Shown piece by piece: positions 57,740 through 64,000 of a stretch of 64,000 nucleotides of DNA. The stretch is from contig JASEFA010000002.1 of assembly GCA_030019365.1 (NCBI GenBank), positions 458,525-522,524 of the forward strand, written 5' to 3'. The notes beneath the pieces were generated by a model. The model was given only the letters and a program-made list of their open reading frames with translations. It had not been told where the DNA came from and ran no database searches. This DNA comes from Bacillota bacterium (GTDB lineage Bacteria > Bacillota > Sulfobacillia > JACIYH01). Each line of letters opens with the position of its first letter. Position 1 is the first letter of the stretch. The position numbers were made by a program, and so were the translations under genes.

Positions 57740-60355
57740 TCAGGAGGCAGCAGGGCGGGTGGCGATGCTCACCAGCCTGCCGGGGACGATAACCACGCGG
57801 GACACCTCGCGACCGTTCAGGAACTGCCGCACCCGGGGAGCGGCCAGGGCCTGCGCTTCCAGTTCCTCCGGCGCGGCGTCGGCACGGGCCTGAAAGCGAT
57901 GACGGACGCGCCCGTCCACCTGCACCACCACCGTCACCTCTTCCACCGCCACCAGGGCGGGATCGTACCGGGGCCAGGGCTGCCGGTGGACGCTACCTTC
58001 TCCGCCCAGGTGATGCCACATCTCTTCCGTCAGGAAGGGGGCGAAGGGTGCCAGCAGGCGCACCAGGGCGTGCAGGGCTTCCGCCACCACGTGGCGGTCG
58101 CCTCCGGTACGGTCCTCGCCCGCGTACGCGTAGAGGCCGTTGACCATCTCCATGAGGGCGGCCAGGGCAGTGTTGAGCATGTAGCGGTCGCGTACGTCCT
58201 CGGTGACCTTCTTGATGGTGCGATGCACCAGCCGTCTCACTTCCAGGGCGGCCACGCCGCCGGCATCGGGCCGGGCCGCTCCATCTCCGGCGTTGGGCCG
58301 CTCACCGGCGGCATCGGCGTCCCCCGTGCCCCCTGCCGGCGGCAGCGCCGGGTCGCGCCCCCCGGGCAGCGCCTGCTCCGGGCCGGGCAGGCCGGACACC
58401 TGGCGGAAGAGACCGGGACGAACCTCGCCCAGGCGCCACACCCGCGTGAGGAAGCGGTAGGCTCCCTCCACGCCCCGGTCGGACCAGTCGATCTCCTTCT
58501 CGGGGGGCGCGGCGAAGAGCACGAACACCCGGGCGGTGTCGGCACCGTACTTCTCCACGATGGGCCCGGGCTCCACCACGTTGCCCCGCGACTTGGACAT
58601 GGCTGATCCATCCTTGAGCACCATGCCCTGGGTGAGCAGGCGCCGGAAAGGCTCGGGTTCCGGTACCAGCCCGCCATCGTAGAGCGCCTTGGTCAAGAAG
58701 CGCGAGTACAGGAGATGGAGGACGGCGTGCTCTATGCCGCCCGTGTACTGGTCAACGGGCAGCCAGTAGAACGCCGCCTCCTTCTGGAATGGCCCGGCCG
58801 TGTAGCGGGGGGAGACATAGCGCATGTAGTACCAGGAGGAACACACGAAGGTGTCCATGGTATCGGTCTCCCGCCGGGCAGGACCGCCGCAGCTGGGACA
58901 GGTGGTTTCCACGAATTCCCGGGCGGCTGCCAGCGGCGACATGCCCCTGGGGGAGAAATCCACCATCTCGGGGAGCAGCACGGGCAGGTCCTGCTCGGGG
59001 ACAGGCACGATGCCACACTCATCGCAGTAAACGACGGGGATGGGAGCACCCCAGTACCGCTGGCGGGAGACCAGCCAGTCTCGCAGGCGGTACTGTACCG
59101 CCGGCTGCGCCCACCCCTGCTCCTCGCCCCAGGCAGTGATGCGGGCCTTGCCCTCTTCGTGGGGGGTTCCATCGAAGGGACCGGAGTTCACCATCACCCC
59201 CGGCCCATCGTAGGCGCTGTCCATGGTGTCGCCGTCCAGGTTGCTCCCGGGGGGCTGGATCACCACGCGTACAGGTAGCCCGTGCTGCCGGGCAAACTCC
59301 AAGTCGCGCTGGTCGTGGGCGGGAACCCCCATCACCGCGCCGGTACCATACTCCATGAGCACGTAGTCAGCCACCCAGATGGGGATGGGCTCGCCGGTAG
59401 CGGGGTTGCGGCAGTACGAATCGAGGAAGATACCCTCCTTGGGACGGGCGGCCGCACCCTCCTCCTCTTCTCCCTGCCGCTGGCGGGCAGCGGCCCGCTC
59501 GACGAACTCCAGCACCCGGGCCTCCTGCGGCCTGCCCGCCGCCAGCCGCCTGACCAGAGGATGCTCCGGGGCCAGCACCATGAAGGTGGCACCGAAGAGG
59601 GTGTCCTGCCGGGTGGTGAAAACGGTGATGTCCTCGCCCAGCTCCTCGACCCGGAAGCGGATCTCGGCCCCCGCGGAACGCCCGATCCAGTTGGCCTGCA
59701 TCACCTTCACCCGCTCGGGCCACCCGTCCAGCAGCTCCAGGTCGTCGAGCAGGCGGTCGGCGTAGGCGGTGATGCGGAAGAACCACTGCTCCAGCTCCTT
59801 CCTGACCACCGGAGTGCCACACCGCCAGCACCCGCCCTGCACCACCTGCTCGTTGGCCAGCACGGTGGCGCACTGCGGGCACCAGTTCACTGGGGCGCGA
59901 GCCCGGTAGGTGAGGCCGCGGTGGTGCAGGAACAGGAACATCCACTGCGTCCACCGGTAGTAATCGGGGTGGCAGGTGGATATCTCCCGCTCCCAGTCAT
60001 ACGAGTAACCCATGCGGCGGAACCAGTAACGCAGCTTATCGATGTTCCCCCATGTCCAGTCGGCCGGGTGCATGCCGCGCACGATGGCGGCATTCTCGGC
60101 AGGAAGGCCGAAGGCATCGTACCCCATGGGGTGGAGGACGTTGTACCCGTTCATGCGGTAGAAGCGGGCCAGCACGTCCCCGATGGTGTAGTTGCGCGAG
60201 TGACCCATGTGGAAGTCGCCCGAAGGGTACGGGAACATCTCCAGGCAGTAGTACTTGGGCCGCGAGGGATCCTGTTCCGTGCGGTAGAGGTCCCACTCCT
60301 GCCAGCGGTCCAACCAGTAAAGCTCGCGACGGTCCGGTTCGTAGTTCATGCTCAA
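57740..60355 (-). CDS. leuS: leucyl-tRNA synthetase
   Basis: 871-residue class Ia synthetase. HIGH motif in PYPSGDFHMGHSRN, a zinc-type insertion (WCPQCATVLANEQVVQGGCWRC), the CP1 editing domain (TRQDTLFGATFMVLAPEH), KMSKS in DGSAMSKSRGN, and the anticodon-binding and C-terminal domains. A Gly/Pro/Ala/Asp-rich insert of about 45 residues (58249-58398) interrupts the region between LRQV-type helices and VRRLVHRTIKKV. TTG at 60355 (GGAGGTG 5 nt upstream) is preferred over ATG 60349. Controlled by the T-box leader upstream. Confidence 0.96.
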   Translation of the reverse strand: MSMNYEPDRRELYWLDRWQEWDLYRTEQDPSRPKYYCLEMFPYPSGDFHMGHSRNYTIGDVLARFYRMNGYNVLHPMGYDAFGLPAENAAIVRGMHPADWTWGNIDKLRYWFRRMGYSYDWEREISTCHPDYYRWTQWMFLFLHHRGLTYRARAPVNWCPQCATVLANEQVVQGGCWRCGTPVVRKELEQWFFRITAYADRLLDDLELLDGWPERVKVMQANWIGRSAGAEIRFRVEELGEDITVFTTRQDTLFGATFMVLAPEHPLVRRLAAGRPQEARVLEFVERAAARQRQGEEEEGAAARPKEGIFLDSYCRNPATGEPIPIWVADYVLMEYGTGAVMGVPAHDQRDLEFARQHGLPVRVVIQPPGSNLDGDTMDSAYDGPGVMVNSGPFDGTPHEEGKARITAWGEEQGWAQPAVQYRLRDWLVSRQRYWGAPIPVVYCDECGIVPVPEQDLPVLLPEMVDFSPRGMSPLAAAREFVETTCPSCGGPARRETDTMDTFVCSSWYYMRYVSPRYTAGPFQKEAAFYWLPVDQYTGGIEHAVLHLLYSRFLTKALYDGGLVPEPEPFRRLLTQGMVLKDGSAMSKSRGNVVEPGPIVEKYGADTARVFVLFAAPPEKEIDWSDRGVEGAYRFLTRVWRLGEVRPGLFRQVSGLPGPEQALPGGRDPALPPAGGTGDADAAGERPNAGDGAARPDAGGVAALEVRRLVHRTIKKVTEDVRDRYMLNTALAALMEMVNGLYAYAGEDRTGGDRHVVAEALHALVRLLAPFAPFLTEEMWHHLGGEGSVHRQPWPRYDPALVAVEEVTVVVQVDGRVRHRFQARADAAPEELEAQALAAPRVRQFLNGREVSRVVIVPGRLVSIATRPAAS

Positions 60356-60403
60356 GGGAACACCTCCCCGCTCGGGCGGCACCGGACACTGCCTGTACCT
60401 ATG

Positions 60404-60430
60404 AAAAAGCCCCGTCCCTATGGGGACGGG
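60404..60430 (-). terminator. T-box terminator hairpin in the leuS leader
   Basis: Minus-strand CCCGTCCC (60423-60430), loop CATA, GGGACGGG (60411-60418), then GC and TTTTT (60404-60408). It is the default-off element of the T-box. Confidence 0.9.
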
Positions 60431-60476
60431 AGCATTCCCGCGGTACCACCCCGCTTGATAAAGCAACAAAACCTGA

Positions 60477-60552
60477 TGGTGGAGCCGATGGGAGTCGAAC
60501 CCACGACCTCATGAATGCCATTCATGCGCTCTCCCAGCTGAGCTACGGCCCC
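60477..60552 (-). tRNA. tRNA-Ala (anticodon GGC), embedded in the leuS T-box leader
   Basis: 76-nt complete cloverleaf with encoded CCA. Acceptor GGGGCCG/CGGCTCC contains G3:U70. Anticodon stem CATGA/TCATG, loop ATGGCAT, anticodon GGC. T arm GTGGG-TTCGACT-CCCAT. All stems pair, so it looks functional. It has no promoter of its own visible between the T-box specifier and its 5' end; transcription should come from the T-box promoter at 60746-60774. Confidence 0.95.
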
Positions 60553-60745
60553 ACGCTTTATCCGCTCGCCGCTGTAACGGGCTTCGTCCCGGCTGCAGCT
60601 ACCGGAACACTCTTTCGCTGCATCGACTCCGGGGCGAGTTTGGCGCGCTGCGCGACCGGTTTGCACCACCCACCGGCTCTCTGGACGGGCAGCGGCAGCC
60701 TACTGCTCCCCATCACCGCCGTTTATCCTTTGCAGTTCACAGCCT

Positions 60746-60774
60746 ATTATATGAGCGGAGCCGGCGGACGTCAA
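60746..60774 (-). promoter_or_regulatory. sigma-A promoter of the T-box/tRNA-Ala/leuS transcript
   Basis: Minus strand TTGACG (60769-60774), 17-bp spacer, perfect TATAAT (60746-60751). The -35 overlaps the trkA stop codon. Predicted start near 60739. Confidence 0.85.
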
Positions 60775-61448
60775 GGCAAATGGCCGGTGCGCGCCGCTTC
60801 CTCCAGCACCTTCTCGAAGCGGGCCAGGGCCTCGTTGCGACCCGCCACCACCAGGACGTCCCCTTCGTTCACCACCTCGTCGGCCAGGGGCAGGTAGGTG
60901 GCTTCCTGGCCCTTCTTGATCATGAGCACGTTGACCCCGTAGCGGGCCCGCAGGTTCAGCTGCCGCAGCGTCCTGCCCGCCATCTCTTTGCCCGCGGTAA
61001 GCTCCACCAGGCTGAACTCGGGCGAAACCTCCAGGTGATCCACCACCCTGAAGGCGGTGAGGTTGCGGGCTACCCTGATCCCCATATCCCGCTCGGGGAA
61101 TACCACCCGGTCGGCCCCCAGCTTGCGCAGCACCTTGCCGTGAATGTCCGAGGCGGCCTTGGCGATGACGTACCTGGTGCCCAACTCCTTGAGGAGGATG
61201 GTGGTGAGCAGGCTGGCCTGCAGGTTGCCCATGGCCACCACCACGGCGTCATACTCCCAGACCGCCAGGGCCCGCAGGGCCTCCTCGTCGGTCACGTCGG
61301 CCCGCACCGCCCGCGAGCAGCACTGGCTGATGGCGGCCACCTTTCCCTCATCGTTGTCCACGCCCAGGACGAAGTGCCCCTGTTCAAACAGGGCCTTGGC
61401 CACCGCAGTCCCGAAGCGTCCCAACCCCAGCACGGCGAATTCTCTCAT
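60771..61448 (-). CDS. TrkA/KtrA-type potassium uptake regulatory subunit
   Basis: 225 residues: RCK-N Rossmann domain (FAVLGLGRFGTAVAKALFEQGH, with acidic VDNDE) binding NAD/ATP, and an RCK-C domain (LRQLNLRARYGVNVLMIKKG). Cytosolic gating ring for the TrkH/KtrB channel encoded 118 bp upstream on the same strand. ATG at 61448. Confidence 0.93.
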   Translation of the reverse strand: MREFAVLGLGRFGTAVAKALFEQGHFVLGVDNDEGKVAAISQCCSRAVRADVTDEEALRALAVWEYDAVVVAMGNLQASLLTTILLKELGTRYVIAKAASDIHGKVLRKLGADRVVFPERDMGIRVARNLTAFRVVDHLEVSPEFSLVELTAGKEMAGRTLRQLNLRARYGVNVLMIKKGQEATYLPLADEVVNEGDVLVVAGRNEALARFEKVLEEAARTGHLP

Positions 61449-61566
61449 CTGTCCATCCCTGCCCGCTCCCCGCCCCCGGTTGTCTCTCGCCCGGCGGGCA
61501 GGATTTCCGCCCGCCCCCGGTCTTGCTTCCGCCCGGCTAATTCCATGGCGCCCACCCGGCAGATAT

Positions 61567-62907
61567 TCAACCGACGGCCACCTTTTCCTCCAGGAAGTGC
61601 AGGGGCGCCGGGGGCCGGCCGCGTTTGGCCAGGGCTATGGCCAGGGTGAGAGGCCCCACCCGCCCCGCGAACATGGTGAACACGATGAGCAGGCGGCCGG
61701 CCGGAGAAAGGCCCGGGGTCACACCCGCGGACAGTCCCACCGTACCGAAGGCGGAGGTGGTCTCAAAGAGCAGGGGGAGGTATTCGCCCCCTTCGGTGAG
61801 GCTGAGGGCCATGCTCACCCCCATCACCAGAGTGAGGGAGATGAAGGTGATGGCCAGGGCCCTCTGCACCACCTCCCCCGGCAGCCTGCGCTCGTGCACC
61901 GTTATCTCCGGATATCCCCGCACGGTGGCCCACACCGCCAGCACCTGGGAGGCGAACGTGGTGGTCTTGATACCCCCGCCCGTTCCTCCCGGCGAAGCCC
62001 CGACGAACATGAGAACGATGGTGAGGACCAGCGTGGCAACCCGCAATCCTCCCACCGGTACCACGCTGAATCCGGCCGTGCGCGGGGTGACGGACTGAAA
62101 CAGGGCAGCCAGCAGTTTCCCCTTGAGGGAAAGGGGGCCCAATGTGAGGGGGTTGCTCCACTCCACCAGCAGGATAAACAACATCGCGAACGCAATCAGC
62201 AGGCCGGTGACCCTGAGCACGAGGTAGGTGTGGAGGGAGGGCCGCCACTGCCCGCGCCGGAAGCTCCACATCTCCGCCAGGACAACGAATCCCAGGCCGC
62301 CCAGGACGATCAGGCCCGCCACCACCAGCACCACGCCGGCATCTTCCACGAAGGGCTGCAGGCTCACAGAGAAGAGGTCGAACCCGGCGTTGTTGAAGGC
62401 AGAAACGCTGTGGAAGGCGGCCAGGGCCAGGGCGCGGGGGGCGGGATACCGGCCCACCCACTGCAGGAAAAGAAGGAGCATGCCCAGTCCCTCGCACATG
62501 GCGGTCGCCAGCAGCACCAGCCGGACCAGGCGGACGATGCCGGCCAGGGTGAGTTGCCCCAGGGCCTCCTGCACCACCAGCCTCTCCCGCAGCGTGATGC
62601 GCTTGCCGATGAGAAGGGCGAAGAAGGTCGACATGGTCATTATGCCCAGACCACCCACCTGGATGAGCAGGGCGATCACCAGGTGGCCCAACCAGGACCA
62701 GTGGGTGGCGGTGTCCACCACCACCAGCCCCGTCACGCAGGTGGCGGAAGTGGCGGTGAAAAGGGCGGTGAGGACGTCCGTACGCCGCCCCGGCGCGGTG
62801 GCGGCCGGGATGAGCAGGAGAATGGTGCCCAGCGCGATCACGGCGGCGAAGCCCAGCACCAGAACCCGGGCCGGACTATCCTGGATCACCCGCAAAGGGC
62901 GCACCAC
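61567..62907 (-). CDS. TrkH/KtrB family potassium uptake protein
   Basis: 446-residue membrane protein with about ten helices and four P-loop-like repeats (TSATCVTGLVVVDT, SVSAFNNAGFDLFS, SVTPRTAGFSVVPV, TTSAFGTVGLSAGV), the potassium filter glycines being visible in each. Size and start favour KtrB over large TrkH. GTG at 62907 overlaps the rsfS stop by one base. Partners with the RCK protein downstream. Confidence 0.94.
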   Translation of the reverse strand: MVRPLRVIQDSPARVLVLGFAAVIALGTILLLIPAATAPGRRTDVLTALFTATSATCVTGLVVVDTATHWSWLGHLVIALLIQVGGLGIMTMSTFFALLIGKRITLRERLVVQEALGQLTLAGIVRLVRLVLLATAMCEGLGMLLLFLQWVGRYPAPRALALAAFHSVSAFNNAGFDLFSVSLQPFVEDAGVVLVVAGLIVLGGLGFVVLAEMWSFRRGQWRPSLHTYLVLRVTGLLIAFAMLFILLVEWSNPLTLGPLSLKGKLLAALFQSVTPRTAGFSVVPVGGLRVATLVLTIVLMFVGASPGGTGGGIKTTTFASQVLAVWATVRGYPEITVHERRLPGEVVQRALAITFISLTLVMGVSMALSLTEGGEYLPLLFETTSAFGTVGLSAGVTPGLSPAGRLLIVFTMFAGRVGPLTLAIALAKRGRPPAPLHFLEEKVAVG

Positions 62908-63293
62908 TATTCCCCGCTCTCTACCGCCAGGACGGGGCTGCCAGCCGCGTACACCACAGGGGCGTCACCCCACAGTCTTTCCAGGGCATAGAACTTGCGC
63001 TCTTCCTCGCAGAACAGGTGCACCACCACGTCCCCGTAATCAAGCAGCACCCACCGGCCCCGATCGTAACCTTCCCGGTGAAGCAGCCGGACCCCACGGC
63101 GGGCGGCCTCATCCTCCACCTGGTCGGACATGGCCCGTACCTGGATGGGGGTGCGGCCGCTGGCCAGCACGAAGTAGTCGGTCAACGTGGTGAGGTCCCG
63201 CATCTCCATGACCATGACGTCCCTGGCCTTCCTGCCCTCGGCGGCCCGGGCCGCCAGCATGGCGAGTTCCAGAGCTTCCAACTCAGGGCTCAC
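62907..63293 (-). CDS. rsfS: ribosome silencing factor RsfS
   Basis: 128 residues that bind L14 and block subunit joining when nutrients fall. Motifs: DLTTLTDYFVLASGRTPIQV, WVLLDYGDVVVHLFCEEERKFYALERLW. GTG at 63293 is one of several possible starts (ATG 63311, TTG 63281) and overlaps the end of the LCP gene. The rsfS/LCP pairing is common in Firmicutes. Confidence 0.93.
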   Translation of the reverse strand: MSPELEALELAMLAARAAEGRKARDVMVMEMRDLTTLTDYFVLASGRTPIQVRAMSDQVEDEAARRGVRLLHREGYDRGRWVLLDYGDVVVHLFCEEERKFYALERLWGDAPVVYAAGSPVLAVESGE

Positions 63294-64000
63294 TCCCCCG
63301 TACAACCACATCGGCCCCCAGGATTACGGTCAAGCGCGCGGGCCCATGGCCGTCGGCGTGGTTGGGAGCCTTCTCCACAGCAGGACGGCTCACCATACCG
63401 GAAAGAGCCGCCGCCACCGCGCCGGCCTCCTGTTCGCCGGCCTCGCCCACCCGGATCACCGTCCGGGGATACTCGCGGTCGGCGTTTCCCACGTGCACCA
63501 CCGAGAACCCCTGCTTGCGCAGGACCTCGGCGGCCAGGGCGGCCAGGCCCGGCCTCCCCGTACCATTCAGCACCTCAATGGGGACGGCCTGCTCGACGCC
63601 ATACAGTACCTGCCCGATGGTGCGCGCCAGCCCTTCCCGGTCCAGGACCCAGTAGCTCAATCCCCCGATGTCCCGGGGCGCTCCGGGAGCGGTTCCCACC
63701 CGCATCCTGTCAGTGGACAGGGACAGTCCCAGGCGCGCCAGGGCCAGAACCTTGCGCGCCGGCACGTTGGTATCCACACAGGCCAGGGCGTCATCGACCA
63801 GAAAGGGCAAGCGGGCCAGAGTCACCACCGAGAGGGCCTTGTGGAGGGCCGCCATCACAAAGGCCTGCTGCACCCTGATGCGATCGATGTCCCCGTCCGG
63901 ATACTGCCGGAAGCGCAGGAGCTCGACGGCTGCCTTTCCGTCCAGCACCTGCCGGCCGCCTTTCAGATGGATATAGAGGTTCTGGTAGGGGTCCTCGTAG
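63283..64000 (-). CDS. LytR-CpsA-Psr (LCP) family protein, 5' end outside window
   Basis: About 239 C-terminal residues visible. The LCP core shows GGRQVLDGKAAVELLRFR and the catalytic string YPDGDIDRIRVQQ, used to transfer polymers to peptidoglycan. A LytR C-terminal domain follows (PIEVLNGTGRPGLAALAAEVLRKQG). The signal anchor and pyrophosphate-binding N-terminus lie beyond the right edge. The stop lies inside rsfS. Confidence 0.9.
   Translation of the reverse strand, partial: YEDPYQNLYIHLKGGRQVLDGKAAVELLRFRQYPDGDIDRIRVQQAFVMAALHKALSVVTLARLPFLVDDALACVDTNVPARKVLALARLGLSLSTDRMRVGTAPGAPRDIGGLSYWVLDREGLARTIGQVLYGVEQAVPIEVLNGTGRPGLAALAAEVLRKQGFSVVHVGNADREYPRTVIRVGEAGEQEAGAVAAALSGMVSRPAVEKAPNHADGHGPARLTVILGADVVVRGSEP

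Larger units (their letters stand above)
60404..60739 (-). promoter_or_regulatory. leucine T-box riboswitch leader of leuS, containing an embedded tRNA gene
   Basis: Reading the minus strand: Stem I has the conserved AGAGAG (60677-60682) and a GGTGGTGCAAACCGG-type distal segment. The specifier codon CTC (60636-60638, Leu) is followed by GCCCCG and GAGT (60626-60629), the usual 6-nt spacing. After about 60 nt comes GATAAAGC (60555-60562), then a whole tRNA-Ala, then GCTTTATC (60457-60464), and directly the T-box core GCGGGGTGGTACCGCGG (60440-60456) and the terminator. The two 8-nt sequences are perfect complements and correspond in position to Stem III, so the tRNA sits in its loop. The leader should respond to uncharged tRNA-Leu. 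Confidence 0.88.

Noticed and set aside
60356-60480. Truncated T-box lacking Stem I
   Set aside because: At first only the T-box core and terminator were seen beside the tRNA; Stem I with AGAGAG and the CTC specifier was then found upstream of the tRNA, so the leader is complete but interrupted.

Overview
The window is a gene-dense, high-GC chromosomal segment of a Gram-positive, endospore-forming member of the Firmicutes (Bacillota). Evidence for the phylum: a ctsR-mcsA-mcsB-clpC-radA-disA block with a CtsR box, groES-groEL behind a CIRCE element and a consensus sigma-A promoter, a leucine T-box leader in front of leuS, SpoIIP, a probable small acid-soluble spore protein, ComEA, SmpB/tmRNA, and an AcuA/AcuC pair. 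TTG and GTG starts behind strong Shine-Dalgarno sequences are common. No phage, integrase, transposase, insertion sequence or CRISPR array is visible. Species cannot be named from this window.

Layout. 0-2.4 kb: ispD (cut by the window edge), a PIN/TRAM membrane protein and carD. 2.4-3 kb: back-to-back promoters, with a tRNA-Ala(CGC) followed closely by a small conserved gene. 3-11.4 kb: the clp stress/DNA-repair operon ctsR-mcsA-mcsB-clpC-(TGS GTPase)-radA-disA. 11.5-14.8 kb: an EF-G paralogue with an RlmI-type methyltransferase. 14.9-18.8 kb: a beta-propeller lipoprotein, a bacterial eRF1-like protein and a cell-wall amidase. 18.9-20.9 kb: ssrA (tmRNA), smpB, an HD-domain protein and secG. 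21-28.5 kb: rpoN-gap-pgk-tpiA-gpmI-eno, lower glycolysis in one direction behind sigma-54. 28.5-32.1 kb: a Na/Pi-cotransporter-like gene with an abnormal start, an M20 peptidase, a P-loop/Asp23-like protein and an SASP-like gene. 32.2-34.5 kb: speE, mobB, mobA. 34.4-43.2 kb: the arginine operon argC-argJ-argBD(fusion)-argG-argH plus a TPR gene. 43.4-46.6 kb: two GntR/FCD regulators enclosing a 4Fe-4S protein, a Cys/His protein of unknown function and a tiny ferredoxin-TctA chimera. 46.7-53 kb: spoIIP, a small membrane protein, rpsT, holA, acuA-acuC and an alcohol dehydrogenase. 53.3-57.7 kb: groEL, groES, thrC, comEA. 57.7-64 kb: leuS with its T-box leader, trkA, trkH, rsfS and an LCP-family protein cut by the right edge.

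How the genes work together. The segment is mainly housekeeping: proteostasis (ClpC/McsAB/CtsR, GroESL, tmRNA/SmpB), glycolysis from glyceraldehyde-3-phosphate to phosphoenolpyruvate, most of arginine synthesis from acetylglutamate, and translation. The most unusual item is the leuS leader. A complete tRNA-Ala(GGC) gene sits inside the Leu T-box RNA, between the specifier domain and the antiterminator/terminator, and is bracketed by a perfect 8-bp inverted repeat. Other points of interest are the ArgB-ArgD fusion, the in-frame ferredoxin-TctA scar, and repeated Ala/Gly/Pro/Ser/Thr-rich insertions in otherwise conserved enzymes.
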